NCBI RefSeq assembly: GCF_024919295.1
Contig: NZ_JANWTC010000001.1
Location: 248,001 to 312,000, forward strand
Source: Corynebacterium lemuris
GTDB taxonomy: Bacteria; Actinomycetota; Actinomycetes; Mycobacteriales; Mycobacteriaceae
Length of the DNA stretch: 64,000 bases
Reading direction: 5' to 3'
The notes below the pieces were generated by a model. The model saw only the letters and a list, made by a program, of their open reading frames with translations. It had not been told where the DNA came from and made no database searches. Of this stretch, positions 12,509 to 21,754 are shown in pieces; position 1 is the stretch's first letter, and every line of letters starts with the position of its first letter. The position numbers were made by a program, and so were the translations under genes.

Positions 12509-12564
12509 AACGCGCTCCCGGCCCCTCCTTCCGCCAGTACAGCGGGGGAGGGGCCGTTCGCGTT
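12509..12564. terminator. Hairpin between asd and sigC
   Basis: An outer AACGCG/CGCGTT and an inner CGGCCCCTCC (12519-12528) / GGAGGGGCCG (12547-12556) stem lie between the convergent genes; probably terminates both strands. Confidence 0.6.
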
Positions 12565-12591
12565 GCCGGGATGCGCGTCAACTCTGGGAGG

Positions 12592-13170
12592 TTATTTTTC
12601 CTCGGGATCCTCCGAGCTGGCTGCTGTCGCCGCGATGAGATCCCGGCGGGCGCGTGCGACTCGGGAGCGGATGGTGCCGATGCGCACGCCGGCGATCTTC
12701 GCCGCCTCCTCGTAGGTGTAGCCGAGGACCTGGGTGAGGATGAGAGCCTCGCGGCGCTCCTCGGGGAGGGCGTCAATGAGCGCGCGGACGTCGATCCACT
12801 CCGACCAGGAGGAGGCGTTGGCGCCGTCGACGGGGGTGGTGGCGGCGGCGTCCTCATATTCGGTGATGGATTTGCGGGGGCGGGCCATGTCGTGGCGGAT
12901 GTTGTCGATCCAGGCACGGCGGGCCAGGGAGAGCAGCCAGGTGCGTGCCGAAGACCGGGCGGCGAAGCGGGGGAGTGCGCCCATCACGCGGAGGTAGGTC
13001 TCCTGGGTGAGGTCGTCGGCGATGTCGCGGCCGCCCAGGTGGGCGAGCAACCGCCACACGTCGTCCTGGGTGGCGCGGATGAACTCCGTCAAGGCCTCGC
13101 GGTCACCGCGGCCAGCCCGAAGAGCCAGGTCGGTGACGCGGGCGTCATCGGCGGCGGAGTGCATGGTCAC
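12592..13170 (-). CDS. sigC: ECF-type RNA polymerase sigma factor SigC
   Basis: A 192-residue extracytoplasmic-function sigma factor with region 2 (DIADDLTQETYLRVMGALPRF, then a stretch ending ARRAWIDNIRHDM) and region 4 (LPEERREALILTQVLGYTYEEAAKIAGV, a helix-turn-helix that reads the -35 element). Its position between asd and the catalase gene corresponds to sigC of C. glutamicum, which is linked to control of respiratory-chain genes. No anti-sigma factor gene is adjacent. A TAACGT element 8 nt before GTG 13170 suggests a leaderless transcript from that codon; ATG 13164 is an alternative. The motif above is split here to show its parts; the whole protein aligns with ECF factors end to end. 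Confidence 0.88.
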   Translation of the reverse strand: MTMHSAADDARVTDLALRAGRGDREALTEFIRATQDDVWRLLAHLGGRDIADDLTQETYLRVMGALPRFAARSSARTWLLSLARRAWIDNIRHDMARPRKSITEYEDAAATTPVDGANASSWSEWIDVRALIDALPEERREALILTQVLGYTYEEAAKIAGVRIGTIRSRVARARRDLIAATAASSEDPEEK

Positions 13171-13312
13171 GGCTCATGACGTTACCAGGACCGCTGCGGG
13201 GCCTTCCTTTTGTAGCTAGAGTTGAGGTTGCGGGGGTCACTAAATGGGGCTAAGCTATCAATCACCCGCAGCCGATAGGTTACATTAATTATCGATACAG
13301 AAAGAGGGAGCT

Positions 13313-14911
13313 ATGAGCGAGCAGAACTCCGCAGCTGACAAGATTGTGGACCGGGGCCTGCGCCCCAAGGTCACCGGAAACACCACCCGCCACAACGGCG
13401 CGCCGGTCCCGTCCGAGAACATCTCCGTCACCGCTGGCCCCCAGGGCCCGAACATCCTCAACGACATCCACCTGATTGAGAAGCTCGCGAACTTCAACCG
13501 TGAGAACGTCCCGGAGCGCATCCCCCACGCCAAGGGTCACGGTGCCTTCGGCGAGCTCCACGTCACCGAGGACGTTTCCCAGTACACCAAGGCCGACCTC
13601 TTCCAGCAGGGCAAGGTCACCCCGATGGGCATCCGTTTCTCCACCGTCGCCGGCGAGAAGGGCTCCCCGGACACCTGGCGTGACGTCCACGGCTTCGCGC
13701 TGCGTTTCTACACCGAGCAGGGCAACTATGACATCGTCGGCAACAACACGCCGACCTTCTTCGTCCGTGACGGCGTGAAGTTCCCCGACTTCATCCATTC
13801 CCAGAAGCGCCTCCACGGCTCCGGCCTGCGTGACGCTGACATGCAGTGGGATTTCTGGACCCGCGCGCCTGAGTCCGCGCACCAGGTGACCTACCTCATG
13901 GGTGACCGCGGCACCCCGAAGACCACCCGCCACATGAACGGCTACGGCTCCCACACCTTCCAGTGGGTGAACAAGCAGGGGGAGGCCTTCTGGGTCAAGT
14001 ACCACTTCATCTCCCGCCAGGGTGTGGAGAACTTCACCGACGCCGAGGCCGCCGAGATGGCCGGTATCAACGCCGACTACCACCGCGAGGACCTCTGGAA
14101 CTCCATCGAGGAGGGTGACTACCCGATCTGGGACGTCAAGGTCCAGATCATGCCGTTCGATGAGGCCGAGGACTACCGCTGGAACCCCTTCGACCTGACC
14201 AAGGTCTGGTCCAAGAAGGATTACCCGCGCATCGATGTCGGCTACTTCGTGCTCAACCGCAATCCGCACAACCACTTCGCCCAGATCGAGCAGATCGCCC
14301 TGGACCCGGGCAACCTGGTCCCCGGCATCGGCCTGTCCCCGGACCGTATGCTCCAGGCGCGCGTCTTCGCCTACGCCGACCAGCAGCGCTACCGCATCGG
14401 ACCCAACTACCGCGACCTGCCGGTCAACCGTCCGCTCAACGACGTGAACTCCTACAGCCGTGAAGGTCACATGCAGTACCTCTTCGAGGGTGCTGACCAG
14501 CCGACCTACACCCCGAACCGCTACAGCAAGGGTGCCGGCTATCTGGACAACGGTGAGGACTCCTCCTCCAACCACACCTCCTACGGCCAGGCTGAGGATG
14601 TCTACGTCAACCCGGACCCGCACGGCACTGATCTGACCCGCGCGGCCTATGTCAAGCATCCCGAGGATAACGACTTCATCCAGCCGGGCATCCTCTACCG
14701 CGAGGTCATGGATGACGGCGAGAAGGAGCGTCTCGCGGACAACATCTCCAACGCGATGCAGGGCATCTCCGAGGAGACCGAGTCCCGCGTCTACCAGTAC
14801 TGGAACAGTGTGGACGAGAACCTCGGCGCCCGCGTGAAGCAGCTTTACCTGCAGAAGAAGGGCAGCGGTGCTGATCACACCGCCTCCGTCGGCGACGAGG
14901 GCGACAACTAG
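13313..14911 (+). CDS. katA: Monofunctional haem catalase
   Basis: Decomposes hydrogen peroxide. The 532-residue product shows the distal-side motif with the essential His (ERIPHAKGHGAFGELHVT), the Asn-containing RDGVKFPDF region, and the proximal haem-ligand Tyr (RVFAYADQQRYRIGPNY). ATG 13313 follows AGAGGGAG. The 142-nt gap to sigC holds AT-rich, partly symmetric sequence with ATAG and CTAT elements (13255-13297) that resembles, loosely, an OxyR operator; corynebacterial catalase genes are known OxyR targets, but the match here is weak. A strong terminator follows. Confidence 0.95.
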   Translation: MSEQNSAADKIVDRGLRPKVTGNTTRHNGAPVPSENISVTAGPQGPNILNDIHLIEKLANFNRENVPERIPHAKGHGAFGELHVTEDVSQYTKADLFQQGKVTPMGIRFSTVAGEKGSPDTWRDVHGFALRFYTEQGNYDIVGNNTPTFFVRDGVKFPDFIHSQKRLHGSGLRDADMQWDFWTRAPESAHQVTYLMGDRGTPKTTRHMNGYGSHTFQWVNKQGEAFWVKYHFISRQGVENFTDAEAAEMAGINADYHREDLWNSIEEGDYPIWDVKVQIMPFDEAEDYRWNPFDLTKVWSKKDYPRIDVGYFVLNRNPHNHFAQIEQIALDPGNLVPGIGLSPDRMLQARVFAYADQQRYRIGPNYRDLPVNRPLNDVNSYSREGHMQYLFEGADQPTYTPNRYSKGAGYLDNGEDSSSNHTSYGQAEDVYVNPDPHGTDLTRAAYVKHPEDNDFIQPGILYREVMDDGEKERLADNISNAMQGISEETESRVYQYWNSVDENLGARVKQLYLQKKGSGADHTASVGDEGDN

Positions 14912-14933
14912 TCAGTCCCCTTTCAGCTGAACC

Positions 14934-14972
14934 CCGCCGGTGACCACCCAGAGTGGTCACCGGCGGTTTCGT
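14934..14972 (+). terminator. Intrinsic terminator of katA
   Basis: CCGCCGGTGACCA (14934-14946) pairs perfectly with TGGTCACCGGCGG (14954-14966) and is followed by TTTCGTGTTT. Confidence 0.85.
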
Positions 14973-15081
14973 GTTTCATGCCGACGGCCGCTCAGAGGGA
15001 ACTCTTATTCGGGCTGAACGAAAGGAGTGCGGGCTGGTCATGTCATGATGAATCCACTTCCCGCACACCCAAGGAGACTAC

Positions 15082-15789
15082 GTGTCCGCATCAGCCCGAC
15101 TGTCCCTGCTTCTCGGCGCTTTCGCTCTTTCCCTCACCGCTTGCTCAGCAGCCGGGGAGACAGAAACAGTCGTGGTCACTGAGACGGTCACCGTCGGGGA
15201 GCCGACGTCCACCACGCCGTCAGCCGCGCCAGTCACTGTTACCTCGACTGCGGAAGCTGAACCTGTTCCACGTGAAACCACTGCTGCATCTGTGGAGAGG
15301 ATAAGCACCACCCAGGCGGAATCACCTCAGGATTCAGCTAACTCCGAGTACCGCGCTGCCCTGGGGAAGGCAAATTCGTACGCCAATAACCAGCACATGT
15401 CGAAGAGCGGACTCTACGATCAGTTGACCTCGCCCTACGGGGAGGGTTTCACCCCCGACGCCGCCCAGTACGCGGTGGAAAATGTCTCGGCGGACTGGAA
15501 TGCCAATGCACTGGCCAAGGGGCAGTCCTACGCCTCCCAGCAGGATATGTCCCTCCAGGGAGTATACGATCAGCTGACCTCTGAATATGGTGAGGAATTC
15601 ACAGCTGAGCAGGCACAGTACGCAGTGAACAACCTGCAGATCGACTGGAGTGCCAATGCCCTGGCCAAGGCACGCAGCTACCGGGATAACCAGAATATGT
15701 CGGAGCAGGCGATCTACCAGCAGCTGGTTTCCCCCTACGGGGAACAGTTCACCCCGGGAGAAGCCAGCTACGCGATGAACAACCTCTGA
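15082..15789 (+). CDS. Ltp-family secreted lipoprotein with three host-surface-lipoprotein repeats
   Basis: A 235-residue lipoprotein. The signal peptide ends in the lipobox LTAC with the lipidated Cys at residue 21; a Thr/Val/Pro-rich linker follows. Residues from about 85 to the end form three tandem repeats of 47-51 residues of the Ltp type (A-x-SYA-x-x-Q-x-MS-x-x-x-x-Y-x-QL-x-S-x-YG-x-x-F). In each, the alanine-rich AL-K-A-x-SY start and the YGE-x-FT-x-x-x-A-x-YA-x-x-N-x end are conserved. GTG 15082 is supported by AAGGAGAC at 15071-15078. The domain is common in Gram-positive lipoproteins and some phage superinfection-exclusion proteins; its function here is unknown. It converges on the mrp operon with one base between the stop codons. 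Confidence 0.85.
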   Translation: MSASARLSLLLGAFALSLTACSAAGETETVVVTETVTVGEPTSTTPSAAPVTVTSTAEAEPVPRETTAASVERISTTQAESPQDSANSEYRAALGKANSYANNQHMSKSGLYDQLTSPYGEGFTPDAAQYAVENVSADWNANALAKGQSYASQQDMSLQGVYDQLTSEYGEEFTAEQAQYAVNNLQIDWSANALAKARSYRDNQNMSEQAIYQQLVSPYGEQFTPGEASYAMNNL

Positions 15790-15790
15790 T

Positions 15791-16135
15791 TCATTCGCCC
15801 GGCTGGTAGGCGCGTTCCTCGGCATGCCGGACATCTTCCACGGTGACACCGTATATGGAACGCCCCATGTAGTAGGAGCCGACGGAGGCGACGATCCACA
15901 CCCCGGCGATGGCCAGGACGGCCCGGACGAAGTTGTTCGGGTCAAAACCCCGGGTGGACCAGTCGATGATGAGTTTGCCCATGACCAGCAGGGGGAAGGC
16001 CACACCGACGGTGGGGCCGAGCAGATTGACCCGGGTGAGGGCGTCCGGCGCCCGCCACATGGCGATCGCTGTGGTGACGACCATGATGGTGGCGAGGATG
16101 ACCAGGGCGGAGACGATGATTTCGGTGACGGTCAC
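15791..16135 (-). CDS. mrpG: Mrp antiporter subunit G
   Basis: A 114-residue subunit with three hydrophobic segments and the MrpG/PhaG pattern (APDALTRVNLLGPTVGVAFPLL). Last gene of the six-gene Mrp (Mnh) operon, which encodes a multi-subunit Na+/H+ antiporter related to complex I and supports salt and alkali tolerance. GTG 16135 starts two nt after the mrpF stop, indicating translational coupling. Confidence 0.9.
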   Translation of the reverse strand: MTVTEIIVSALVILATIMVVTTAIAMWRAPDALTRVNLLGPTVGVAFPLLVMGKLIIDWSTRGFDPNNFVRAVLAIAGVWIVASVGSYYMGRSIYGVTVEDVRHAEERAYQPGE

Positions 16136-16137
16136 GG

Positions 16138-16410
16138 CTATCGGCGTCCCTTCGAGATGATGCGGGCCATCGACAGGGTGGGCAACACACCGCCGGCGAT
16201 GGCGGCGAGCAGCGCGACCTCGTAGCCGATGGAGGTGGGGTTGGTCAGTGTCCAGGTCAGGAAGATGCAGATCATGGCGTAGAAAACCAGGTCACTGAGC
16301 ACAGCGCGGGTGAACACATCATGGGTGCGCAGTACCAGCACCAACCCGGACAGCAGACAGACGGCCATGACCGCGATGCAGGCCGCGAGAATCCATTCGA
16401 AGGGGGTCAC
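16138..16410 (-). CDS. mrpF: Mrp antiporter subunit F
   Basis: A 90-residue protein with three membrane helices and the MrpF motif LRTHDVFTRAVLSDLVFY. GTG 16410 was chosen because it overlaps the end of mrpE by four bases (GTGA) and gives the family's usual length of about 90 residues. The frame continues upstream, but only as out-of-frame mrpE sequence. Confidence 0.88.
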   Translation of the reverse strand: MTPFEWILAACIAVMAVCLLSGLVLVLRTHDVFTRAVLSDLVFYAMICIFLTWTLTNPTSIGYEVALLAAIAGGVLPTLSMARIISKGRR

Positions 16411-16826
16411 TGCTGCTGCTCCTTCCGGCCGAGCGGGTATTCGTAGTAGCGGGGATGGAGTTCGGTGGCGGAACCCTGCCCCGGCACATTGTGGTCGATG
16501 CCGCGGACATGGGGGGCCATGCGGGACTCCATGTCGGCCAGCCCAGCCACCACGTCTGCCGGGTCGGAACCGAAGGCGGCCTGCACCAGCAGGATGCGCG
16601 GCTGCCCGGGAGTCGCCGGTTCGCGCAGTCCCAGGGAGAGCGTGGAGGGGGTGGCGGTGATGGAGGTGGTCAGCCAGAAGATCTGCCACTCGGTGGTCAC
16701 GCGCAGGGGATAGCGTACGACCACCGGGTCATAACCCGCGTTGGGGCGTAGTGCCGCCCAGGCCACCTGGAGGCCGGAGGCGAAGATCTCCTTGATCAGC
16801 CATGGAATGTAGATCAGCAGGTGCAT
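16407..16826 (-). CDS. mrpE: Mrp antiporter subunit E
   Basis: A 139-residue subunit with an N-terminal membrane segment and the typical VVVRYPLRVTTEWQIFWLTT and ITATPSTLSL motifs of MrpE. It overlaps mrpF and starts one nt after the mrpD stop codon. Confidence 0.9.
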   Translation of the reverse strand: MHLLIYIPWLIKEIFASGLQVAWAALRPNAGYDPVVVRYPLRVTTEWQIFWLTTSITATPSTLSLGLREPATPGQPRILLVQAAFGSDPADVVAGLADMESRMAPHVRGIDHNVPGQGSATELHPRYYEYPLGRKEQQQ

Positions 16827-16827
16827 G

Positions 16828-18351
16828 TCAGCGGCCTCCCTGAAGTCCGGTCATGTCGGGGACGCCCACGGGGTCCTCGCCAAGGACAGCGGCGGCATAA
16901 CCCCCGGTGTCGAGCAGTCCTGCGGTGGCGGTGAGGGTGGCGTCGAGAAGCGGGCCCGCGAGGGCGAACATCGCCACAGAACCGGCCACCAGCAGGACGG
17001 GTGGTGCCAGCAGCCGGGGGGAGATCCGCAGGGACGTGGGGTAGCGCTGCATGGGCTGGCCCCAGAAGACCTCCCGCCACACCCGCAGCAGGGAGAGTAA
17101 CGCACCCACCGAGGCCACCACCACGACCGCGATGACCAGCCAGGCCCACCAACCGCCGCTCCGGGCGATCTCGAAGACGAGGAGAAGTTTGCCCCACATA
17201 CCGGAGAAAGGCGGGAAGCCGACGATGGAGAAGGCACCGGCCGCGAAGAGCGCGGCCACCACAGGTTCGCGCCGGGCCAGACCTGACAGGCGGGAGATCA
17301 ACCCGGTGGCGTAAGTCTCCTCGATGGCTCCGGAGGTGAGGATGAGCGCCGCGACGGTGATCATGTGGTGCAGTGTGTACAGCAGCCCCGCGGCCAGGGC
17401 GCGTTCCGGGTCCCCGGAGGTGAAGGCCAGCATGACCAGGATGAAGGGCATACCGTTGATCATCTGGTAGGCGAGGACCTGGCGGATGGACTTTTCCGCC
17501 AGTCCCGCGAAGGCACCGATGAGCATGGAGATGATCATCAGGGTGATGATCAACCAGTTCCAGCGGTCCTCGAGGTCGAAGATGTGCACCCAGATGCGGT
17601 AGAGCATGTACACCGCGACCTTGGTGTGCAGACCGGAGAACAGACCCATCACCGCGGCTGAGGTGGTCGGGTAGGTGCGCGGCAGCCAGGTGTGGACGGG
17701 GAAGGCACCGGCCTTGGCCAGGATCGCGATGATGACCAGCCCCATCGCAACGACTGCGGGGCCGTTGCCGGCGGCGGTGCCCTGCAGCGCGGCGATGTTC
17801 ACTGAACCCGTGACGCCGTACATGATGCCCACACCCACCAGAAGCAGGGTGGAGGCGGCGAGGTTGACCAGCACGAAGGTACGCCCGCCGGCCAGGCGTG
17901 CCCAGGTGCCGGACATGGTGATCAACCCGTAGGAGGGCAGGAGCATGACCTCGATGAACACGAAGAAGTTGAACAGGTCGGCCGTGAGCAGCGCGCCGTT
18001 GACACCGGTGATGAGGATGAGGGTCAGGGAGGCGTAGTAGCGGGAGACCGTCTCGCCGGTGAGGGTGGCGAACCAGTTGGTGGCCGCGGCGACGATCATC
18101 GTGGTGATGATCATGATCGCGGAGAAGGTGTCCGCTGCAAACGGGATGGCCACACCACCGACGTAGAGACCGACGTTGTGGGCGATGGTGCCGTGCTCGG
18201 CGGTGTGGGCGAAGAGCCATGCACCCGCGGCCACACCCAGGACGGGGATGCCGATGTGCAGGATGTCGCGGGCCCGGCGCCAGGGCAGGAGCACGGCGAC
18301 GGCCGCGCTGAACAGTGGGACGGCAGCGAAGAGGGGGAGTGTCCAGTCCAT
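16828..18351 (-). CDS. mrpD: Mrp antiporter subunit D
   Basis: A 507-residue polytopic protein of the NuoL/M/N-like proton-translocating family, with about fourteen hydrophobic segments. Conserved features include LFNFFVFIEVMLLPSYGL (with the functional Glu), the Lys-containing ILAKAGAFPVHTWLPRTYP and FSGLHTKVAVYMLYR. It is preceded directly by mrpC and followed by mrpE with one nt between. It forms, with MrpA, the ion-conducting core of the antiporter. Confidence 0.93.
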   Translation of the reverse strand: MDWTLPLFAAVPLFSAAVAVLLPWRRARDILHIGIPVLGVAAGAWLFAHTAEHGTIAHNVGLYVGGVAIPFAADTFSAIMIITTMIVAAATNWFATLTGETVSRYYASLTLILITGVNGALLTADLFNFFVFIEVMLLPSYGLITMSGTWARLAGGRTFVLVNLAASTLLLVGVGIMYGVTGSVNIAALQGTAAGNGPAVVAMGLVIIAILAKAGAFPVHTWLPRTYPTTSAAVMGLFSGLHTKVAVYMLYRIWVHIFDLEDRWNWLIITLMIISMLIGAFAGLAEKSIRQVLAYQMINGMPFILVMLAFTSGDPERALAAGLLYTLHHMITVAALILTSGAIEETYATGLISRLSGLARREPVVAALFAAGAFSIVGFPPFSGMWGKLLLVFEIARSGGWWAWLVIAVVVVASVGALLSLLRVWREVFWGQPMQRYPTSLRISPRLLAPPVLLVAGSVAMFALAGPLLDATLTATAGLLDTGGYAAAVLGEDPVGVPDMTGLQGGR

Positions 18352-18714
18352 CTACGCCGCCCTGCCCAGGGTCTGCACCGGGTCGGTGGCGATGTTGTCG
18401 TCCGTCGGTTCCGGGACCACGGTGTCGTCGTCACGGCCCAGCGCCGCCAACGTCAGCAGGATCGTGGTGGTGGCCATGGCGATGACGATGGCGGTGAGCA
18501 CGAAGGCCTGGGGGAGGGGGTCGGCGGCGTCGGCAAGCGACGTACGGTCGGGGAAGGGTTCCCCGCGCCAGGCGCCCACCCCGCCGGCCAGCAGCGTGAG
18601 GTTCGCGGCGTGACCGAGCAGGGACATGCCGAAGACGATGCGGACCATACCGCGCTGCTGGATGAGGTACGTGGAACCGGCGACCAGAATGGCGATGGTC
18701 AGGGCGAGGATCAT
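18352..18714 (-). CDS. mrpC: Mrp antiporter subunit C
   Basis: A 120-residue NuoK-like subunit with three membrane helices and the family pattern RIVFGMSLLGHAANLTLL. The start overlaps the mrpA stop by four bases (ATGA), and the stop abuts the mrpD start. A polar tail of about 25 residues extends past the third helix. Confidence 0.92.
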   Translation of the reverse strand: MILALTIAILVAGSTYLIQQRGMVRIVFGMSLLGHAANLTLLAGGVGAWRGEPFPDRTSLADAADPLPQAFVLTAIVIAMATTTILLTLAALGRDDDTVVPEPTDDNIATDPVQTLGRAA

Positions 18715-21626
18715 CGGTTCTCCTCCTTCTCGGTCTCGGTGAACACTGAACGGGGCGCTGCGGCCGGGTTGATGGGCTCCGGCCAGGGGTCGGCGGCGTC
18801 CTCCCCGACGGGAACCGCCGGGGTTGGCGGCAGCGGCCCCTCACCGGTGCGGGCCCAGTCGAGTTCGGACGTGTCCATACCCGGGCGCAGGTAGCCGCCC
18901 AGGGCGTTGATCGCCATGGTGAGCATGCCCAGCACCGCAAGGTAGATACCCAGGTCGAAGATGAGCGAGGTGGTCATGTGTTCACCGAGGATGTCGCCGT
19001 GGATGGCGTAGAGGAAGGAACCCTCCAGCAGTCCCAGGAAACCGGCACCCACGGCGGTCATGATGCCGATGCCGGTCAACCAGGTCGGGGTGGATTCACG
19101 GAAGACGATCTCGTCGCGTCCCTTCGACAGGTAGGCCAGGCCGATGGCCGCACCCATGATCAGTGCCGCGACGAAGCCGCCGCCGGGGTCCTGGTGGCCG
19201 CGCAGGAACACCAGCACGCTGAGAAGCACCAGCACCGGGATGACCAGCACGATGACCTTGCGCATGGGGATGGAGTTGAGCTGTGACTGGCCGAAGGGTG
19301 CCGGACGGGTGCCACCGCGGAAGGGGTGGCGCGGCATCGATGTGGCCACCGCGGCGATGACGATGGCGGCCATGCCCAGCACGGACAGTTCGCCGAGGGT
19401 GTCCAGGGCGCGGAACTCCACCAGGATTGTGGCCACGACGTTCTGCCCGCTGGTGATCTCGGGGGCCTCGGTCAGGTACCAGATGGCCAGCTCGGAACGC
19501 TCGCGGCGGCCGAGCAGGGCGTACACACCGGTGAAGGCCACGGCTCCGGCCAGCAGGGCGATCACCAGCGCGCCGAGCTGCCTCCGGCCGAAATCCGGCT
19601 TGGGGAAGAGCGCCGGCTGGTAGCGCAGCACCATCATGATGACGATGACGGTCAACGCCTCCACAGTCAGCTGCGTCAGGGCGACATCCGGGGCACCCAG
19701 CAGCATCATCTGCAGGCTCATGCCCACGCCGACGGTGCCGATGAGCACCGCCGCACTCAGTCTGGAGCCGGTCAGTGCCAGTCCCACCACGGAGACCGCG
19801 ATGATCGCCAGCGGGATGAGGTCCCAGGGGTTGTCCAGGCCCGGGGTGCGCGGGGCCGGGGTGATGCCGTCGACACCGGGGCTTAACCAGGTGGCCACGC
19901 CGAGCACGATGACGCTGAGCACCAGCGGCAGCAGATGTCGCGAGGGGTTGAGGGAATCGGCCATCGCCCCCAGGCCACGGCCCAGGGCGGTGGCGCCCCG
20001 GACACCGGCGGAGAGCAGTTCGTTGCCGGAGGCCGGTGCCAGGCGGCGACCCTCGAGCGCGGGCCAGATCTGCTTCCGCGCCACCACGCCGAGCGAGCCG
20101 ACGACCAGCACGGCCACCGAGATGAGCAGGGGTGTGTTGATCCCGTGCCACAGACCGAGGTGGGTCTCGTGGCTGGCGCCGAGGGAGGCGACGACGGCGG
20201 TGACGGGGGTGTCCAGAAGCGGCAGTGCAAAGGCCAGCGGCAGGGAGAGCACACCGGGCAGGGCCGCGGGCAGCCACAGTGAGACCGGGGCCTCGCGCAC
20301 GCCGGACATGTCGCGCGGGCCGTCGATGAAGGCACCGAAGACGATCTTCGCCGAATAGGTGAAGGTCAGCACCGCACCGAGCGCCGCCACCGCCAGCAGG
20401 AGACCGGGGGCAGGTGCGTCCTGGAAGGCGGTGAGCATGCCCTCCTTGGAGGCGAAACCGAGCAGCGGTGGGACCGCGGCCATCGATGCCGCGCCGATGA
20501 CCACGGAGCCGAAGGTCCACGGCATGCGGTCCCACAGCCGGCCCAACCGGCGGATGTCACGGGAACCGGCCTGGTGGTCGATCACGCCGATGAGCATGAA
20601 CAGTGAGGACTTGAACAGGGCGTGGGCGAAGGTGTGCACCACCGCCGCCGCCAGGGCGAAGGGCGTGCCCATGCCGATGGTGGCCACGATCCAGCCCAGG
20701 TGCGAGACCGTGGAGTACGCCGTGAGCTGTTTGAGGTCGGTCTTCTGCACCGCGAACAATGCCGAGATCACGGCCGTGGCCATGCCGACGATGATGAGCA
20801 GCGCGTTCCACACCGCCACATCATGGAAGACGGTGGAGAAGCGCAGCAGCAGGTAGATACCCGCCTTGACCACCGCCGCCGCGTGCAGGAAAGCCGAGAC
20901 CGGGGTGGCCGCGGCCATGGCCTCCGGCAGCCAGAAGTGGAAGGGCAGCTGTGCGGACTTGGTGAAGGCGGAGACCGCCACCAGCACCGCCACCGTTGCC
21001 GTCAGGCTGGGGTTCTCCACCCAGAAATCGCTGGCCAGGATGCCCTGCAGACTGGTCGTCCCCGCAGAGGTCGCGGCGAGCGCCACCGCCACCAGCAACG
21101 TCAGCCCGCCGACGAAGGTGAGGATGAGGGTACGGACGGAACCGGCCTCACCGGCGGAACCTGACCGGGCGATGAGCAGGAAGGAGGCCAGCGAGACCAG
21201 TTCCCAGGCCAGGAAGAGCACGACCACGTCATCGGCGAGCACCAGCAGCAGGATCGACAGCGTGAAGGCCGTCATGATGGTGTAGAAACTCGTGTTCCCC
21301 TGCCGCCTGGGCAGGTAGGCGGCGGAATAGATGAACACCACCGCCCCGATCACCAGGGCGAGCAGGGCGAAGAACATACCGAGGGCGTCGCCGCGCAGCG
21401 ACAGCCCCACGTCGACCCCCGGTGCGATGACGTCGGCGACCCACACGCGGGAGAACTCCAGCGGGCGGCCGTCCAGTACCGCGGGCAGCTCCCGTCCGAG
21501 GAGCACCGCGGCGACCAGGAAGATCACCGCCAGCGGCCAGCCGGCGTTTCTGTCGAGGGCGCGCACCGCGGGCGGGGAGAGGACCACCGCCAACGCCATG
21601 AGCGAAATGACAATAATCAGCGTCAC
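18711..21626 (-). CDS. mrpA: Mrp antiporter subunit A (fused A/B type)
   Basis: A 971-residue membrane protein. The N-terminal part is NuoL-like (FLAWELVSLASFLLIA, KSAQLPFHFWLPEAMAAATP, FKSSLFMLIGVIDHQ). The C-terminal part carries the MrpB-like region (LPMRKV-type start after NSIPMRKVIVLVIPVLVL, then FLRGHQDPGGGFVAALIMG). Fusion of A and B explains the absence of a separate mrpB and is usual in actinobacteria. First gene of the operon; GTG 21626 begins the first helix. The 128-nt gap to the divergent gene at 21755 should carry the operon promoter, but no clear -35/-10 pair was found. Confidence 0.93.
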   Translation of the reverse strand: MTLIIVISLMALAVVLSPPAVRALDRNAGWPLAVIFLVAAVLLGRELPAVLDGRPLEFSRVWVADVIAPGVDVGLSLRGDALGMFFALLALVIGAVVFIYSAAYLPRRQGNTSFYTIMTAFTLSILLLVLADDVVVLFLAWELVSLASFLLIARSGSAGEAGSVRTLILTFVGGLTLLVAVALAATSAGTTSLQGILASDFWVENPSLTATVAVLVAVSAFTKSAQLPFHFWLPEAMAAATPVSAFLHAAAVVKAGIYLLLRFSTVFHDVAVWNALLIIVGMATAVISALFAVQKTDLKQLTAYSTVSHLGWIVATIGMGTPFALAAAVVHTFAHALFKSSLFMLIGVIDHQAGSRDIRRLGRLWDRMPWTFGSVVIGAASMAAVPPLLGFASKEGMLTAFQDAPAPGLLLAVAALGAVLTFTYSAKIVFGAFIDGPRDMSGVREAPVSLWLPAALPGVLSLPLAFALPLLDTPVTAVVASLGASHETHLGLWHGINTPLLISVAVLVVGSLGVVARKQIWPALEGRRLAPASGNELLSAGVRGATALGRGLGAMADSLNPSRHLLPLVLSVIVLGVATWLSPGVDGITPAPRTPGLDNPWDLIPLAIIAVSVVGLALTGSRLSAAVLIGTVGVGMSLQMMLLGAPDVALTQLTVEALTVIVIMMVLRYQPALFPKPDFGRRQLGALVIALLAGAVAFTGVYALLGRRERSELAIWYLTEAPEITSGQNVVATILVEFRALDTLGELSVLGMAAIVIAAVATSMPRHPFRGGTRPAPFGQSQLNSIPMRKVIVLVIPVLVLLSVLVFLRGHQDPGGGFVAALIMGAAIGLAYLSKGRDEIVFRESTPTWLTGIGIMTAVGAGFLGLLEGSFLYAIHGDILGEHMTTSLIFDLGIYLAVLGMLTMAINALGGYLRPGMDTSELDWARTGEGPLPPTPAVPVGEDAADPWPEPINPAAAPRSVFTETEKEENR

Positions 21627-21754
21627 GGGACTACCACGCTCAATCGGCTCGGGGACATGTGAAGGTCAGGAAGAATCCGTCCTGAGGTTACCAGCCTCAC
21701 ATCACGGTGCGCCTACCACATACCCACCCCTGCCGACCAGTACTTTCAGAAGGC

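Noticed and set aside
13289..14878. A 529-codon open frame on the minus strand through katA
   Set aside because: Shadow of catalase; all catalase motifs are on the plus strand.
15400..15789. Repeats in the lipoprotein gene as possible recombination or CRISPR-like array
   Set aside because: They are diverged protein repeats in a single reading frame, not near-identical DNA repeats with spacers.
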